This document shows positions 8,000 to 15,540 of a stretch of DNA of 64,000 bases, one piece after another. The DNA lies in assembly GCA_963844395.1 (NCBI GenBank), contig CAWJNX010000002.1, forward strand, positions 1,054,001 to 1,118,000. The letters run 5' to 3'. Each line of letters begins with the position of its first letter. The first letter of the stretch is position 1. A program made the translations under genes and the position numbers. The DNA comes from VRUE01 sp963844395. GTDB taxonomy: Bacteria > Actinomycetota > Thermoleophilia > Solirubrobacterales > 70-9. Below the pieces are notes generated by a model. It was not told where the DNA came from. It worked only from the letters and a program-made list of their open reading frames with translations, and searched no databases.

Positions 8000-9733
8000 T
8001 CAGAGGCCGGCGGAGAGCACTGCGGCCGCGGCGGGGGCGGCGACTTCGCCTCCCGCCGCTTCGGCTTCGATCAGCAGGACGGCGACGGCGAGTCGCGGCT
8101 TCTCGGCTGGGGCGAAGGCGGCGAACCAGGCGTCCTTGATCTGAACCGGATTCGGCTCGTCCTCCTGTCCCGGCTTCGGCCCCAGCTCGGCGGTGCCGGT
8201 CTTGCCGGCCACCTGGGCCTCGGCGATCGCGCCGGCCGTGCCGGTCCCGCCGGCGACGACGCCGACCATCAACTCGGTCAGCTGGTTCGCGAGCTTTCGC
8301 GTCATCACGCGAACCGGCGGTGCGTCGGGCCGCAGCTTGCGGTTGGCGACGAGTGAGGTCGGCTGGCGGACGCCGTCGTTGGCGATGGTCTGCGCGACAC
8401 TCGCCATCTGCAGCGCGGTCGCCAGCACTTCTCCCTGGCCGATCGCGCTCACGGCGAGATCGAGGTCGTCGCCGATCTCAGTCGGAATGCTGGGCTCGGG
8501 CAGCTCCATCTCGCCCACGATCCGCGGCGCGTAGAGGGACGGCGGCGAGTTGAACCCAAACCGTTCCGCCACCTCGACCAGCTTCTCGTTGCCGATCTCG
8601 GGACCGAGCGGTGCGAAATCCGCATTGCAGGAGTGGGCAAAAGCTTCGGGGAACGTGCCCCCGCAGTACTCGCCGTTCGCGTTGTAGATGAACCGCCCGC
8701 CGACGTTGACGCCGTTGACGATTGGGAAGTAATCGTCGAGCGAGACCGCTCCCTCCTGCAGCGCGGCCGTGGTCGTCACCAGCTTGAAGGTCGAGCCTGG
8801 CGGCCGGGGCGCGGAAAAGGCCTGCCCGGCAAGGGCGCGAACATTCCCGCGACGGGTGTCGAGGACAGCAATGCCGCCCAGCCTGCCGGCGAGGGCGGAG
8901 ACGGCGGCCTCCTGAAGGCCGAAGTCGATCGTGGTCTTGACGGGAGCGCCCTGTTGCGGCTCCGCGTGAGCGAGGGTCCTCGTCGAGCCGCTCGCGTCGC
9001 TCACCGCCAACAGCGAGCCGCCCGGCTTGCCGGCGAGCCGCTGATTGAAGACACGCTCGACGCCACTGATTCCCACCGGGGTCTCAGCCGAGAAACCCTG
9101 GCGAGCGAGAGCGGGGAGGTCGGCTGCTTCCGGCATCCCGACTTCGCCGGTGATGTCGATCGCGGCGCTGCCGAGCGGATGTTCGCGTGCCTCGGCCGGT
9201 CCCTCGGCGAGCGGCGCACCGGTGGCGGTGAGGATCGCGGCACGGGGAGCCAGCTCAACCTCGTTCTCCAGATGCTCGCCGCGGCGCAGGCCGGGGAAGA
9301 CGAGGCTGGGATCCCAGGCGATGCCCCCGTCGGCGACGGGCATTTCCAGGTCGGCCTCGACCTGCCCGAAGGCGACGGTGGTCGCCACGGCACCGACCGG
9401 CACGATGCTGGTTCCGTCCCGCTCCTCGGGGTCCCCCGGATCGTCGAAGTCCAGCTCGCGCAAGGTCGCCACCACGGCGGCCTCGCGATATGCGGCGGCG
9501 AAGTCGGCGGCCGAGATCGAGCGCAGCGAGGCGGAGTTCAGCTCCCCGTACATCGCAGCGAAGTCCTTGCGTTCCCAGGCATCGGCAAAGCGGCCGGCGA
9601 CATCCTTCTCGGGCGAGCCCGGCACCCCCACGGTGGCGCCCAGCGCAAATGCGACGACGGCGATGATCGTCAGCGGCACAGTTCGGGTGAGGAGGCGACG
9701 GCGCCGCTCAACCTCGGGCGACAGGCTTTTCAC
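8000..9733 (-). CDS. Class B penicillin-binding protein with MecA-type N-terminal domain
   Basis: 577 residues. An N-terminal membrane anchor (about residues 15-37) is followed by an NTF2-like MecA N-terminal domain (about 42-150), a dimerisation domain (about 155-255) and a transpeptidase domain. The three penicillin-binding motifs are present: S314-T-F-K, S368-C-N and K511-T-G. It therefore should cross-link peptidoglycan stems outside the membrane and be acylated by beta-lactams. The architecture is that of PBP2a/PBP-lipo and M. tuberculosis PbpA/PenA relatives, but no glycosyltransferase domain is present. Downstream on the same strand relative to the MarP-like protease gene (27 nt gap), so the two may be co-transcribed as a cell-envelope unit. 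Confidence 0.92.
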   Translation of the reverse strand: MKSLSPEVERRRRLLTRTVPLTIIAVVAFALGATVGVPGSPEKDVAGRFADAWERKDFAAMYGELNSASLRSISAADFAAAYREAAVVATLRELDFDDPGDPEERDGTSIVPVGAVATTVAFGQVEADLEMPVADGGIAWDPSLVFPGLRRGEHLENEVELAPRAAILTATGAPLAEGPAEAREHPLGSAAIDITGEVGMPEAADLPALARQGFSAETPVGISGVERVFNQRLAGKPGGSLLAVSDASGSTRTLAHAEPQQGAPVKTTIDFGLQEAAVSALAGRLGGIAVLDTRRGNVRALAGQAFSAPRPPGSTFKLVTTTAALQEGAVSLDDYFPIVNGVNVGGRFIYNANGEYCGGTFPEAFAHSCNADFAPLGPEIGNEKLVEVAERFGFNSPPSLYAPRIVGEMELPEPSIPTEIGDDLDLAVSAIGQGEVLATALQMASVAQTIANDGVRQPTSLVANRKLRPDAPPVRVMTRKLANQLTELMVGVVAGGTGTAGAIAEAQVAGKTGTAELGPKPGQEDEPNPVQIKDAWFAAFAPAEKPRLAVAVLLIEAEAAGGEVAAPAAAAVLSAGL

Positions 9734-9760
9734 TGGCGAGAAACTTAGTGATAGGGGAAG

Positions 9761-10915
9761 TCAGCCCGTGCAAGGTCCGGTGCTGACCGAGGTGGCGGTA
9801 TTACGAAGAGCGGCGGTGACTATGTCGTTGGGGATCGCGTAGCCGCCGGTTGGGCCGGAGGTGGTGGCGGCGAAGACGGTGGCAACGGCGCGGCCCTGGG
9901 AGTCGACCATCGGGCCGCCGGAGTTGCCGCTGCGGACCGTGCCCCGCAGGAAGGCGATCCGGCGCCGGAACGGGCCGCTGCCGTAGGCGTCCTCGCTGAG
10001 GACCGTGCGGGTGTCGCCGAGGCGGGCGGGGGTGAGCGCGTAGGGGCCATTTTCGGGGTAACCGAGCACGGCCCCGGTCTCGCCACGACGCGGCCGCGTC
10101 GCGATCGACATCGCCGGGATCGAGGCGTCGATGCGGAGGACCGCGAGGTCGTTGCCGGTGTCGTAGTGGACCGCGACGGCATCGAGCGAGGCGCCGTCGC
10201 CGGTCGTGACCGTGGTGTCCTCCTGGCCGGCCACTACGTGGGCGTTGGTGACGACCAGGTTTGGCGCCGCCATCCAACCGGAGCCCTCGACGCCGAGGCC
10301 GCAGGCGGTCCCCAGCACCCGGACCACGGAGCGCCCGGCGCGCAGCACGTCGGGGTCGTCGGCGATCGCGGCGTTGGGCGGCGCCAGGGGTGGCGTCGGG
10401 CCGGCGAGCGAGGGAGCGGGGTCAACGCGGTTGAGCGCATTCAGAACCGGTCCCGAGGGTGGGAGCAGGGCATTGAGGCTGCGCAGAATCGATGAGCGCT
10501 GCACGTCGGCCCGCAACTGGGCGGTCCCGGGGGCGTGCAGCGCGACCGCTCCGAACACCCAGGCCAGGCCGAGGCCAAGTGCGGCGATGAGGACTGCCCC
10601 GCCCGCGCCGTCAGCGAAGTGCAGGATCCTGCCGCGGATTAGCCGCGACCGCATTCCCAGCGCCAGGGTCTCGACGCTGACGGCGATCAGGGCGCCGGCC
10701 AGCAGCGCCCCGAGCGCGGCGAACAGCGGCGCGTAGGGGGATTTTGAGCCCTCGCTGAGCAGGAGCGGCGCGATCCGGCCGCCGGCAAACGCTCCCGCGC
10801 CGAACCCGATCAGGGTCAGGGCGCCGACGATCAACCCCTGCCGGTAGCCCCACAGCGCCAGCGCCAGCGTGAAGGCGACGATCGCCCAGTCGAGAACGGT
10901 CACGCGCGAATACAA
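9761..10915 (-). CDS. MarP-like periplasmic serine protease with CvpA membrane domain
   Basis: 384 residues, similar to the 397 of mycobacterial MarP. Residues about 5-125 form four hydrophobic segments of a CvpA-like domain. The rest is a chymotrypsin-fold protease with triad His226 (T-N-A-H-V-V), Asp256 (N-D-L-A-V-L) and Ser332 (G-N-S-G-G-P). Cys205 and Cys382 correspond in position to the disulphide that in MarP controls activity. MarP is needed for acid and oxidative stress resistance and cleaves a peptidoglycan hydrolase; that role is inherited by analogy only. Start is TTG at 10915 or, perhaps better, GTG at 10903. It is divergent from the HxlR regulator, with a palindromic operator candidate between them. 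Confidence 0.88.
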   Translation of the reverse strand: MYSRVTVLDWAIVAFTLALALWGYRQGLIVGALTLIGFGAGAFAGGRIAPLLLSEGSKSPYAPLFAALGALLAGALIAVSVETLALGMRSRLIRGRILHFADGAGGAVLIAALGLGLAWVFGAVALHAPGTAQLRADVQRSSILRSLNALLPPSGPVLNALNRVDPAPSLAGPTPPLAPPNAAIADDPDVLRAGRSVVRVLGTACGLGVEGSGWMAAPNLVVTNAHVVAGQEDTTVTTGDGASLDAVAVHYDTGNDLAVLRIDASIPAMSIATRPRRGETGAVLGYPENGPYALTPARLGDTRTVLSEDAYGSGPFRRRIAFLRGTVRSGNSGGPMVDSQGRAVATVFAATTSGPTGGYAIPNDIVTAALRNTATSVSTGPCTG

Positions 10916-10944
10916 GCAGGCCGCCCGACCTCGAAAGGCCGCAA

Positions 10945-10959
10945 CTTACGTTCAGTAAG
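10945..10959. promoter_or_regulatory. Palindromic operator candidate in the marP-hxlR intergenic region
   Basis: CTTAC-N5-GTAAG is a perfect inverted repeat 12-25 nt upstream of the HxlR start and 30-44 nt upstream of the MarP-like start. HxlR-family proteins bind CTTAC/GTAAG-type palindromes near their own genes, so autoregulation and control of the protease gene are plausible. Confidence 0.5.
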
Positions 10960-10970
10960 CTGGCGGCAGC

Positions 10971-11327
10971 GTGGATGCGATGTCCAGTTCAGAGCAGCCC
11001 GCCGGCCTCGCCGAGCCGCCCGCTTGCGTCTGCCCTCATTTCCACGCCGCGATCGAGCTGATTGGCAAGCGCTGGACGGGGGCCATCGTCTGGGCGCTGA
11101 CGGAGCGCCCGCAGCGCTTTGGCGAGCTCTCGAAGGCGGTGCCCGGCCTCTCCGATCGCCTGCTCTCGCGACGGCTGCGCGAGTTGGAGGACGAGGGCCT
11201 GGTGGAGCGTGAGGTCGAGCCGGGCTCGCCGGTGCGCGTCACCTACTCGCTGACCGAGGCGGGAGCGGGGCTGCGCCCGGCAATCGCCGAGCTGAAGAGC
11301 TGGGCGGTCCGCTACCGCGCCGGATAG
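10971..11327 (+). CDS. HxlR-family winged-helix transcriptional regulator
   Basis: 118 residues. The core C-P-H-F-H-A-A-I-E-L-I-G-K-R-W-T followed by R-F-G-E-L-S-K-A-V-P-G-L-S and S-R-R-L-R-E-L-E-D-E-G-L-V-E-R is the HxlR signature: redox- or ligand-responsive winged-helix dimer. Cys19 and Cys21 flank the first helix; a conserved N-terminal Cys is the redox sensor in YodB/HypR-type members. Start could be GTG 10971 or ATG 10980. xseA starts 9 nt downstream, so it may be the first gene of an hxlR-xseA-xseB unit. Confidence 0.9.
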   Translation: MDAMSSSEQPAGLAEPPACVCPHFHAAIELIGKRWTGAIVWALTERPQRFGELSKAVPGLSDRLLSRRLRELEDEGLVEREVEPGSPVRVTYSLTEAGAGLRPAIAELKSWAVRYRAG

Positions 11328-11336
11328 CCTCGCGGG

Positions 11337-12686
11337 ATGGAGCGGCAGGCGATACCGGGCGGCGAGGGCGCCCGCATGCGCGAGCCAGAGCTGCCCGGCC
11401 CCTTCGCCGTCGGTCGCTACGCCCGCAAGCTGCAGGAGGAGCTGCGACGGCGGGCCCGGGTTCGCCTGATCGGCGAGGTCACCGGCGTCTCGCGCAGCAA
11501 GGTCCAGGCCTACTTCGAGCTGCGCGACGCTGAGGGCGCAGTCCCCTGCGCGATCTGGCTCGAGGACCTGGAGAAGGCGGGGCTGCCTGAGGGCGGGCTG
11601 CGCGACGGGGCCGAGCTGGTGATCGCCGGTGGGCCCGACTACTACCCCGGCGGCGGGCAGGCTTCCCCGAGCTTCGCCTTCCGCGCTACCCACGTGCGCC
11701 TTGCCGGCGAGGGGGACCTACTCGCCCGGCTCGAGGCGCTGCGCCTGCAGCTTCGTGCCGAGGGGCTGTTCGAGCTGCAGAAGCAACTGGTCAGACCGCA
11801 ACTGCCGAAGACGATCGGCGTCGTCACGGCCGAGGCCGGCGCCGCTCGCCGCGACCTGCTTGCCGGCCTGGAGCGGCGTGGCTGGGCGGGCGCCGTCGTC
11901 TGGGCCTTCGCCCCGGTCCAGGACCGTCGCGCCGCGCCGGCGATCGCTGCCGCGATCCAGGAACTGGCGGCGCGGCACGAGATCGAGGCGATCGTCGTGA
12001 CCAGGGGCGGCGGCAGCCTCGCCGACCTCTGGGCCTTCTGCGACGAGACGCTCTGCCGCACCGTGGCGATGCTGCGGGTTCCGGTGATCAGCGCCGTCGG
12101 GCACGAGCGCGACAAGACCCTGATCGACGACGTCGCCGCTGTTGCCTGCTCGACCCCGACCCATGCCGCCGAGGCGGCTGTGCCACTTGACTGCGAAGAA
12201 GCGCGCCGTGGACTGGGGCGCTGCGCCGCTGCGCTGCGGCGAGCGGGGGAGGGTGCGGTCGGCGCGCGCACGCGGCACGTCGTGGCGCTGGCGCGGGGGC
12301 CGGCCCGGGCGCTGCGGCGCGAGCGGATCGCCCTCAACCAGAAGACCCGGGAGATCCGCGCCGCCGCCGAACGCGGCGTCGCCGAGCGCGCCTCTTTCCA
12401 GCGTCGCATCGCCTTGGTCGTTCTCGGCCGTGCCGCCGGGCGCGCTGCCGGCGCTGAAGCGAACAGCCGCCGCGATGCATTGCGGCGCGCCGAGGTCGCG
12501 TTCCGCGCCCACGACCCGCAGCGGACTCTGGAGCGCGGCTACGCACTCGCCGAGGATGCCGCCGGTGAGCCGGTGACCAATGCAGCCGCCGCGATCGCCG
12601 CCGGGCGCGTCAGACTGCGATTCGCCGACGGCGGTGTCGGCGCGAAGATCGAGCCGGAGAGGGGTGGCGATGAGCGAGTCGCCTGA
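11337..12686 (+). CDS. xseA: Exodeoxyribonuclease VII large subunit
   Basis: 449 residues, normal length. An N-terminal OB-fold (about 15-115, with G-E-V-T-G-V-S-R-S and A-I-W) is followed by the catalytic domain with P-K-T-I-G-V-V-T and V-T-R-G-G-G-S, then P-V-I-S-A-V-G-H-E-R-D and a long coiled-coil C-terminus. ExoVII degrades single-stranded DNA from both ends and acts in repair. The start is ATG 11337 (ATG 11376 is an alternative). The last 17 nt overlap xseB, so the two subunits are translationally coupled. Confidence 0.95.
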   Translation: MERQAIPGGEGARMREPELPGPFAVGRYARKLQEELRRRARVRLIGEVTGVSRSKVQAYFELRDAEGAVPCAIWLEDLEKAGLPEGGLRDGAELVIAGGPDYYPGGGQASPSFAFRATHVRLAGEGDLLARLEALRLQLRAEGLFELQKQLVRPQLPKTIGVVTAEAGAARRDLLAGLERRGWAGAVVWAFAPVQDRRAAPAIAAAIQELAARHEIEAIVVTRGGGSLADLWAFCDETLCRTVAMLRVPVISAVGHERDKTLIDDVAAVACSTPTHAAEAAVPLDCEEARRGLGRCAAALRRAGEGAVGARTRHVVALARGPARALRRERIALNQKTREIRAAAERGVAERASFQRRIALVVLGRAAGRAAGAEANSRRDALRRAEVAFRAHDPQRTLERGYALAEDAAGEPVTNAAAAIAAGRVRLRFADGGVGAKIEPERGGDERVA

Positions 12687-12915
12687 GTCCTACGAGAGCG
12701 CCGTCGAGCGCCTTGAGCAGATCATCGACCGTCTCGACTCCGGCCAGGCCGGCCTGCGCGAGACGCTAGACCTCTGCCGCGAGGGCCGCGAGCTGGTCAC
12801 CTACTGCACCGCTGAGCTGGACGCGGTCGGCGAGGGCCTGCAGGAGCTGCGGCTCGACGAGCTGGCGGCGAAGCTCGAGCAGCCCGCCGGCCCGAAGGGA
12901 GGCGAGCCCTCCTAG
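12670..12915 (+). CDS. xseB: Exodeoxyribonuclease VII small subunit
   Basis: 81 residues, the normal size. The motif Y-E-S-A-V-E-R-L-E-Q-I-I-D-R-L-D-S-G is diagnostic; XseB is a short helical hairpin that decorates the coiled coil of XseA. The ATG at 12670 overlaps the end of xseA and is preceded by a GGGG-rich site (AGAGGGG). A longer upstream reading in this frame lies inside xseA and is not real. Confidence 0.95.
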   Translation: MSESPESYESAVERLEQIIDRLDSGQAGLRETLDLCREGRELVTYCTAELDAVGEGLQELRLDELAAKLEQPAGPKGGEPS

Positions 12916-12938
12916 GGCCCGCCTCCCCGGGTACTGGT

Positions 12939-15089
12939 CTAGGGCCGCCCCTCCGCGGTGCCGACCGCGACGCGCTCGACGTCGAGTCGGGGCAGGAAAC
13001 GCTCCAGCCAGTTGGGGATCCACCAGTTGCGGCTGCCGAGCAGCTGCATGACGGCGGGGACGAGCACCATTCTCACCACGGTCGCGTCGAGGAAGATCGC
13101 CGAGGCGAGGCCGATCCCGAACAGCTTCAGGAAGACTTCCGGCGAGGCGACGAAGGCGAGGAAGACGACCACCATGATCGCCGCCGCCGCCGTGATCACC
13201 CGCGCGGTCTTCGCCAGCCCGTCGGCGACGGCCCGCCGCGTGTTGCCGTCCTTGAGGTACTCCTCGCGGATCCGTGAGACCAGGAAGACCTCGTAATCCA
13301 TCGAGAGGCCGAAGAGGATGGCGAACATCATCACCGGCATGAACGGCGCGATCGGCACTTCGTGGTCGATCCCGATCAGCTGCCCGACCGTCCCGCCCTG
13401 GGCGACGAGCGTCATCACGCCGTAGGCGGCGCTTACCGAGAGCAGGTTCATGATCCCGGCCTTGAGCGAGATCAGCGGCGAGTGAAAGGCGACGAGCAGG
13501 AGCAGGAAGGAGAGGCCGACGACGCCGAGGACGAAGAGCGGAATACGGTCGACGATGTAATCGCTCTGATCCTCCAGGGCGGCGTTGAGGCCGCCGACCT
13601 TGGCGTCGATGCCGCTGCCCGCCAGCGCCTCGGGCAGGACGGTGTCGCGCAGGCGCTTGACCAAATCGGTGGTCGCCTCGTCTTGCGGCGAGGTGGTCGG
13701 CGTCACGGTGAGGATCGCGGCGGTGCCGGACTGGTTGAACTGCGGCTGCGCCACGAACGCGACGCCGTTTTCGCCTCGGATCGTGCGTGCCAGGGAGTCG
13801 ATCTCGCTCTGCGCCGCCCGGTCGGGCAGTTCGGCGGCGATCACGAGCGGCCCGTTTGAGCCGGGCCCGAACCCCTCGCTGAGCAGGTCGTAGGACTGGC
13901 GGGTCATCGTGTCCGGGGGGTCGTTGCCGGCGTCGGGGAAGCCGAGCCGCATGCCGAGCGCCGGCGCGGCGAGCGCCAGGAGCAGCGCGGTCGCCGCGAT
14001 TGCCGACAGCCAGGGCCGCCGCTGAACCGCGTGGCTCCAGCGCGCCGCGGGCGATTCGCCGTTGCCTTCGGTCTTGAGCGAGCGCCCGAGCAGCGGGATC
14101 CGCAGGCGATCCACCCGCGGGCCGAGGTAGGAGAGAAGGGCCGGCAGCAGCGTCACCGCGGCCGACATCATCACCAGAACAGTCAGCGACGCCGAGATCG
14201 CCACCCCGTACATGTAGGGCAGGCCGGTGAGGAAGAGGCCGAGGACCGCGATGACCACGGTGCTGCCGGCGATGATCACGCTGCGGCCCGCCGTGCTCAC
14301 CGCCTCGACGACCGCGTCGTGGCGGTCCTTGCCGGCGTTCATCGCCGAGCGGAACCGGGTCAGCACTAGCAGGGCGTAGTCGATGCCCACTCCGATGCCG
14401 ATCAGGCCGGCGACCGCGAGGGTCCAGTCGGGGACGTCGATCACGTTGGCGAGCAGGGCGATCAGGCCTCCAGCGGAGATGCCGAAGCCGATCAGGGCGA
14501 TGGCCAGCGGCAGGCCGGCGGCGACCAGCGAGCCGAAGGCGATCAGCAGGACGATCGAGGCGGCGAGGAAGCCGATGCCCTCGGGGCTGGCGCCTTCCTG
14601 GGCGCGGTAGATCGGATCGCCCGCAAGCTCGATCTCCAGCCCGCCGACGCTGTTGTCTTCGGCTGCCGAGACCAGCTTTTCGCCGTCCTCCTTCGGCACC
14701 TCCCAGCCGGGGACGGTCAGCGGCAGCGTGGTGGAGGCGATCGTGCCGTCCTTGGAGACGCGCGTCGCCGTCGCCGGCTCGACGTGCTGGATGTCTTCCA
14801 CCTCGGCCATGAAGGCGTCGACGCGCTTGCGTGCCGCCGGGCTGCTGGCGCCGCCGTCGTCCTTCCAGACGACGAACACTTCCTGGCCGGTGTAGCCGCC
14901 GAACTCGCGCTCGGTGAGCTCGCTTGCCGCCTTCGACTCGGAGCCGGGCGTGTTGTAGTCGGCTTCGTACTCGCCCGCGAGCGATGAGCCGAGGCCGATG
15001 ATCACGATCGCCGACACGATCCAGGCGAGGACCATGCGGCCGCGGCGGCGGTAGGCGAGGTCGGCGAGGCGGACGAGGAAACGCGTCAT
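12939..15089 (-). CDS. MMPL/RND-family membrane exporter
   Basis: 716 residues, with ATG 15089 preceded by AAGGA at suitable spacing. The layout is typical: one N-terminal membrane helix (A-W-I-V-S-A-I-V-I-I-G), an extracytoplasmic loop, five helices, and then the same pattern repeated in the second half. The signatures G-I-D-Y-A-L-L-V-L-T-R-F-R in half 1 and S-M-D-Y-E-V-F-L-V-S-R-I-R-E-E in half 2 are the paired sequences around TM4/TM10 of MmpL proteins, which export lipids, siderophores or drugs using the proton gradient. Cargo unknown. Convergent with xseB and divergent from the truncated DUF899 gene. Confidence 0.93.
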   Translation of the reverse strand: MTRFLVRLADLAYRRRGRMVLAWIVSAIVIIGLGSSLAGEYEADYNTPGSESKAASELTEREFGGYTGQEVFVVWKDDGGASSPAARKRVDAFMAEVEDIQHVEPATATRVSKDGTIASTTLPLTVPGWEVPKEDGEKLVSAAEDNSVGGLEIELAGDPIYRAQEGASPEGIGFLAASIVLLIAFGSLVAAGLPLAIALIGFGISAGGLIALLANVIDVPDWTLAVAGLIGIGVGIDYALLVLTRFRSAMNAGKDRHDAVVEAVSTAGRSVIIAGSTVVIAVLGLFLTGLPYMYGVAISASLTVLVMMSAAVTLLPALLSYLGPRVDRLRIPLLGRSLKTEGNGESPAARWSHAVQRRPWLSAIAATALLLALAAPALGMRLGFPDAGNDPPDTMTRQSYDLLSEGFGPGSNGPLVIAAELPDRAAQSEIDSLARTIRGENGVAFVAQPQFNQSGTAAILTVTPTTSPQDEATTDLVKRLRDTVLPEALAGSGIDAKVGGLNAALEDQSDYIVDRIPLFVLGVVGLSFLLLLVAFHSPLISLKAGIMNLLSVSAAYGVMTLVAQGGTVGQLIGIDHEVPIAPFMPVMMFAILFGLSMDYEVFLVSRIREEYLKDGNTRRAVADGLAKTARVITAAAAIMVVVFLAFVASPEVFLKLFGIGLASAIFLDATVVRMVLVPAVMQLLGSRNWWIPNWLERFLPRLDVERVAVGTAEGRP

Positions 15090-15232
15090 TTCGGTAATCC
15101 TTTCTCGGCTGGCTCTAATTGGTGCTGGAGTTGAGACCGCGGATCGACGGAAAACTAATCGGCGCCGATGAATTTCATGTTGCGAAGCGGTCTTCATAGC
15201 ATCCAAGATCTAGTCGAGCGAAGGAGAAGACA

Positions 15233-15491
15233 ATGGATCGGATCCCGAATCCGCCGCAGACGGCGTCAGCAGATGAGTGGGAGGCGGCACGCCAGACGCT
15301 GCTCAGCAAGGAGAAGGCGCAGCTGCGCGCCTCCGATGCGCTCGCGGCCGAGCGCCGCCGGCTGCCGATGGTCGAGATCGAGGAGCCCTACGGCCTCGAT
15401 GCCCCCAACGGGGAGGCGACCCTGCTCGACCTCTTCGAGGGGCGTCCGCAGCTGATCGTCTATCACTGGGTCGGTTCGTGTTCGGGGAAAA
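15233..15491 (+). pseudogene. DUF899 (thioredoxin-like) gene, truncated at a palindrome
   Basis: A strong site AAGGAG precedes ATG 15233. The first ~82 residues match the N-terminus of DUF899 proteins: E-W-E-A-A-R near the start, then L-L-D-L-F-E-G-R-P-Q-L-I-V-Y-H. In intact members this is followed by the thioredoxin-like body of roughly 130-160 more residues (F-M-F-D-P type segment). Here the similarity stops at S-G-K-R exactly where the palindrome at 15492 begins. Beyond that the frame stays open to 15865 but only reads antisense through the helicase gene. The gene is therefore most likely a remnant cut off by deletion or insertion. Whether a short peptide is made is unknown. Confidence 0.7.
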
Positions 15492-15540
15492 GGGTGAGTG
15501 ACATTGACCACCCGCTATGGGTGGTCAATGTCACTCACCC
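15492..15540. repeat. Perfect 22-bp palindrome (family member A), between convergent genes
   Basis: Arms 15492-15513 and 15519-15540 are perfectly complementary around the 5-nt loop GCTAT. It forms the 3' end of the addA-like gene (its last eight codons including the TAG) and the break point of the DUF899 gene. The centre, ACCACCCGCTATGGGTGGTC, is nearly the same as the centre of the palindrome at 57663. It can act as a bidirectional terminator. Confidence 0.8.
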
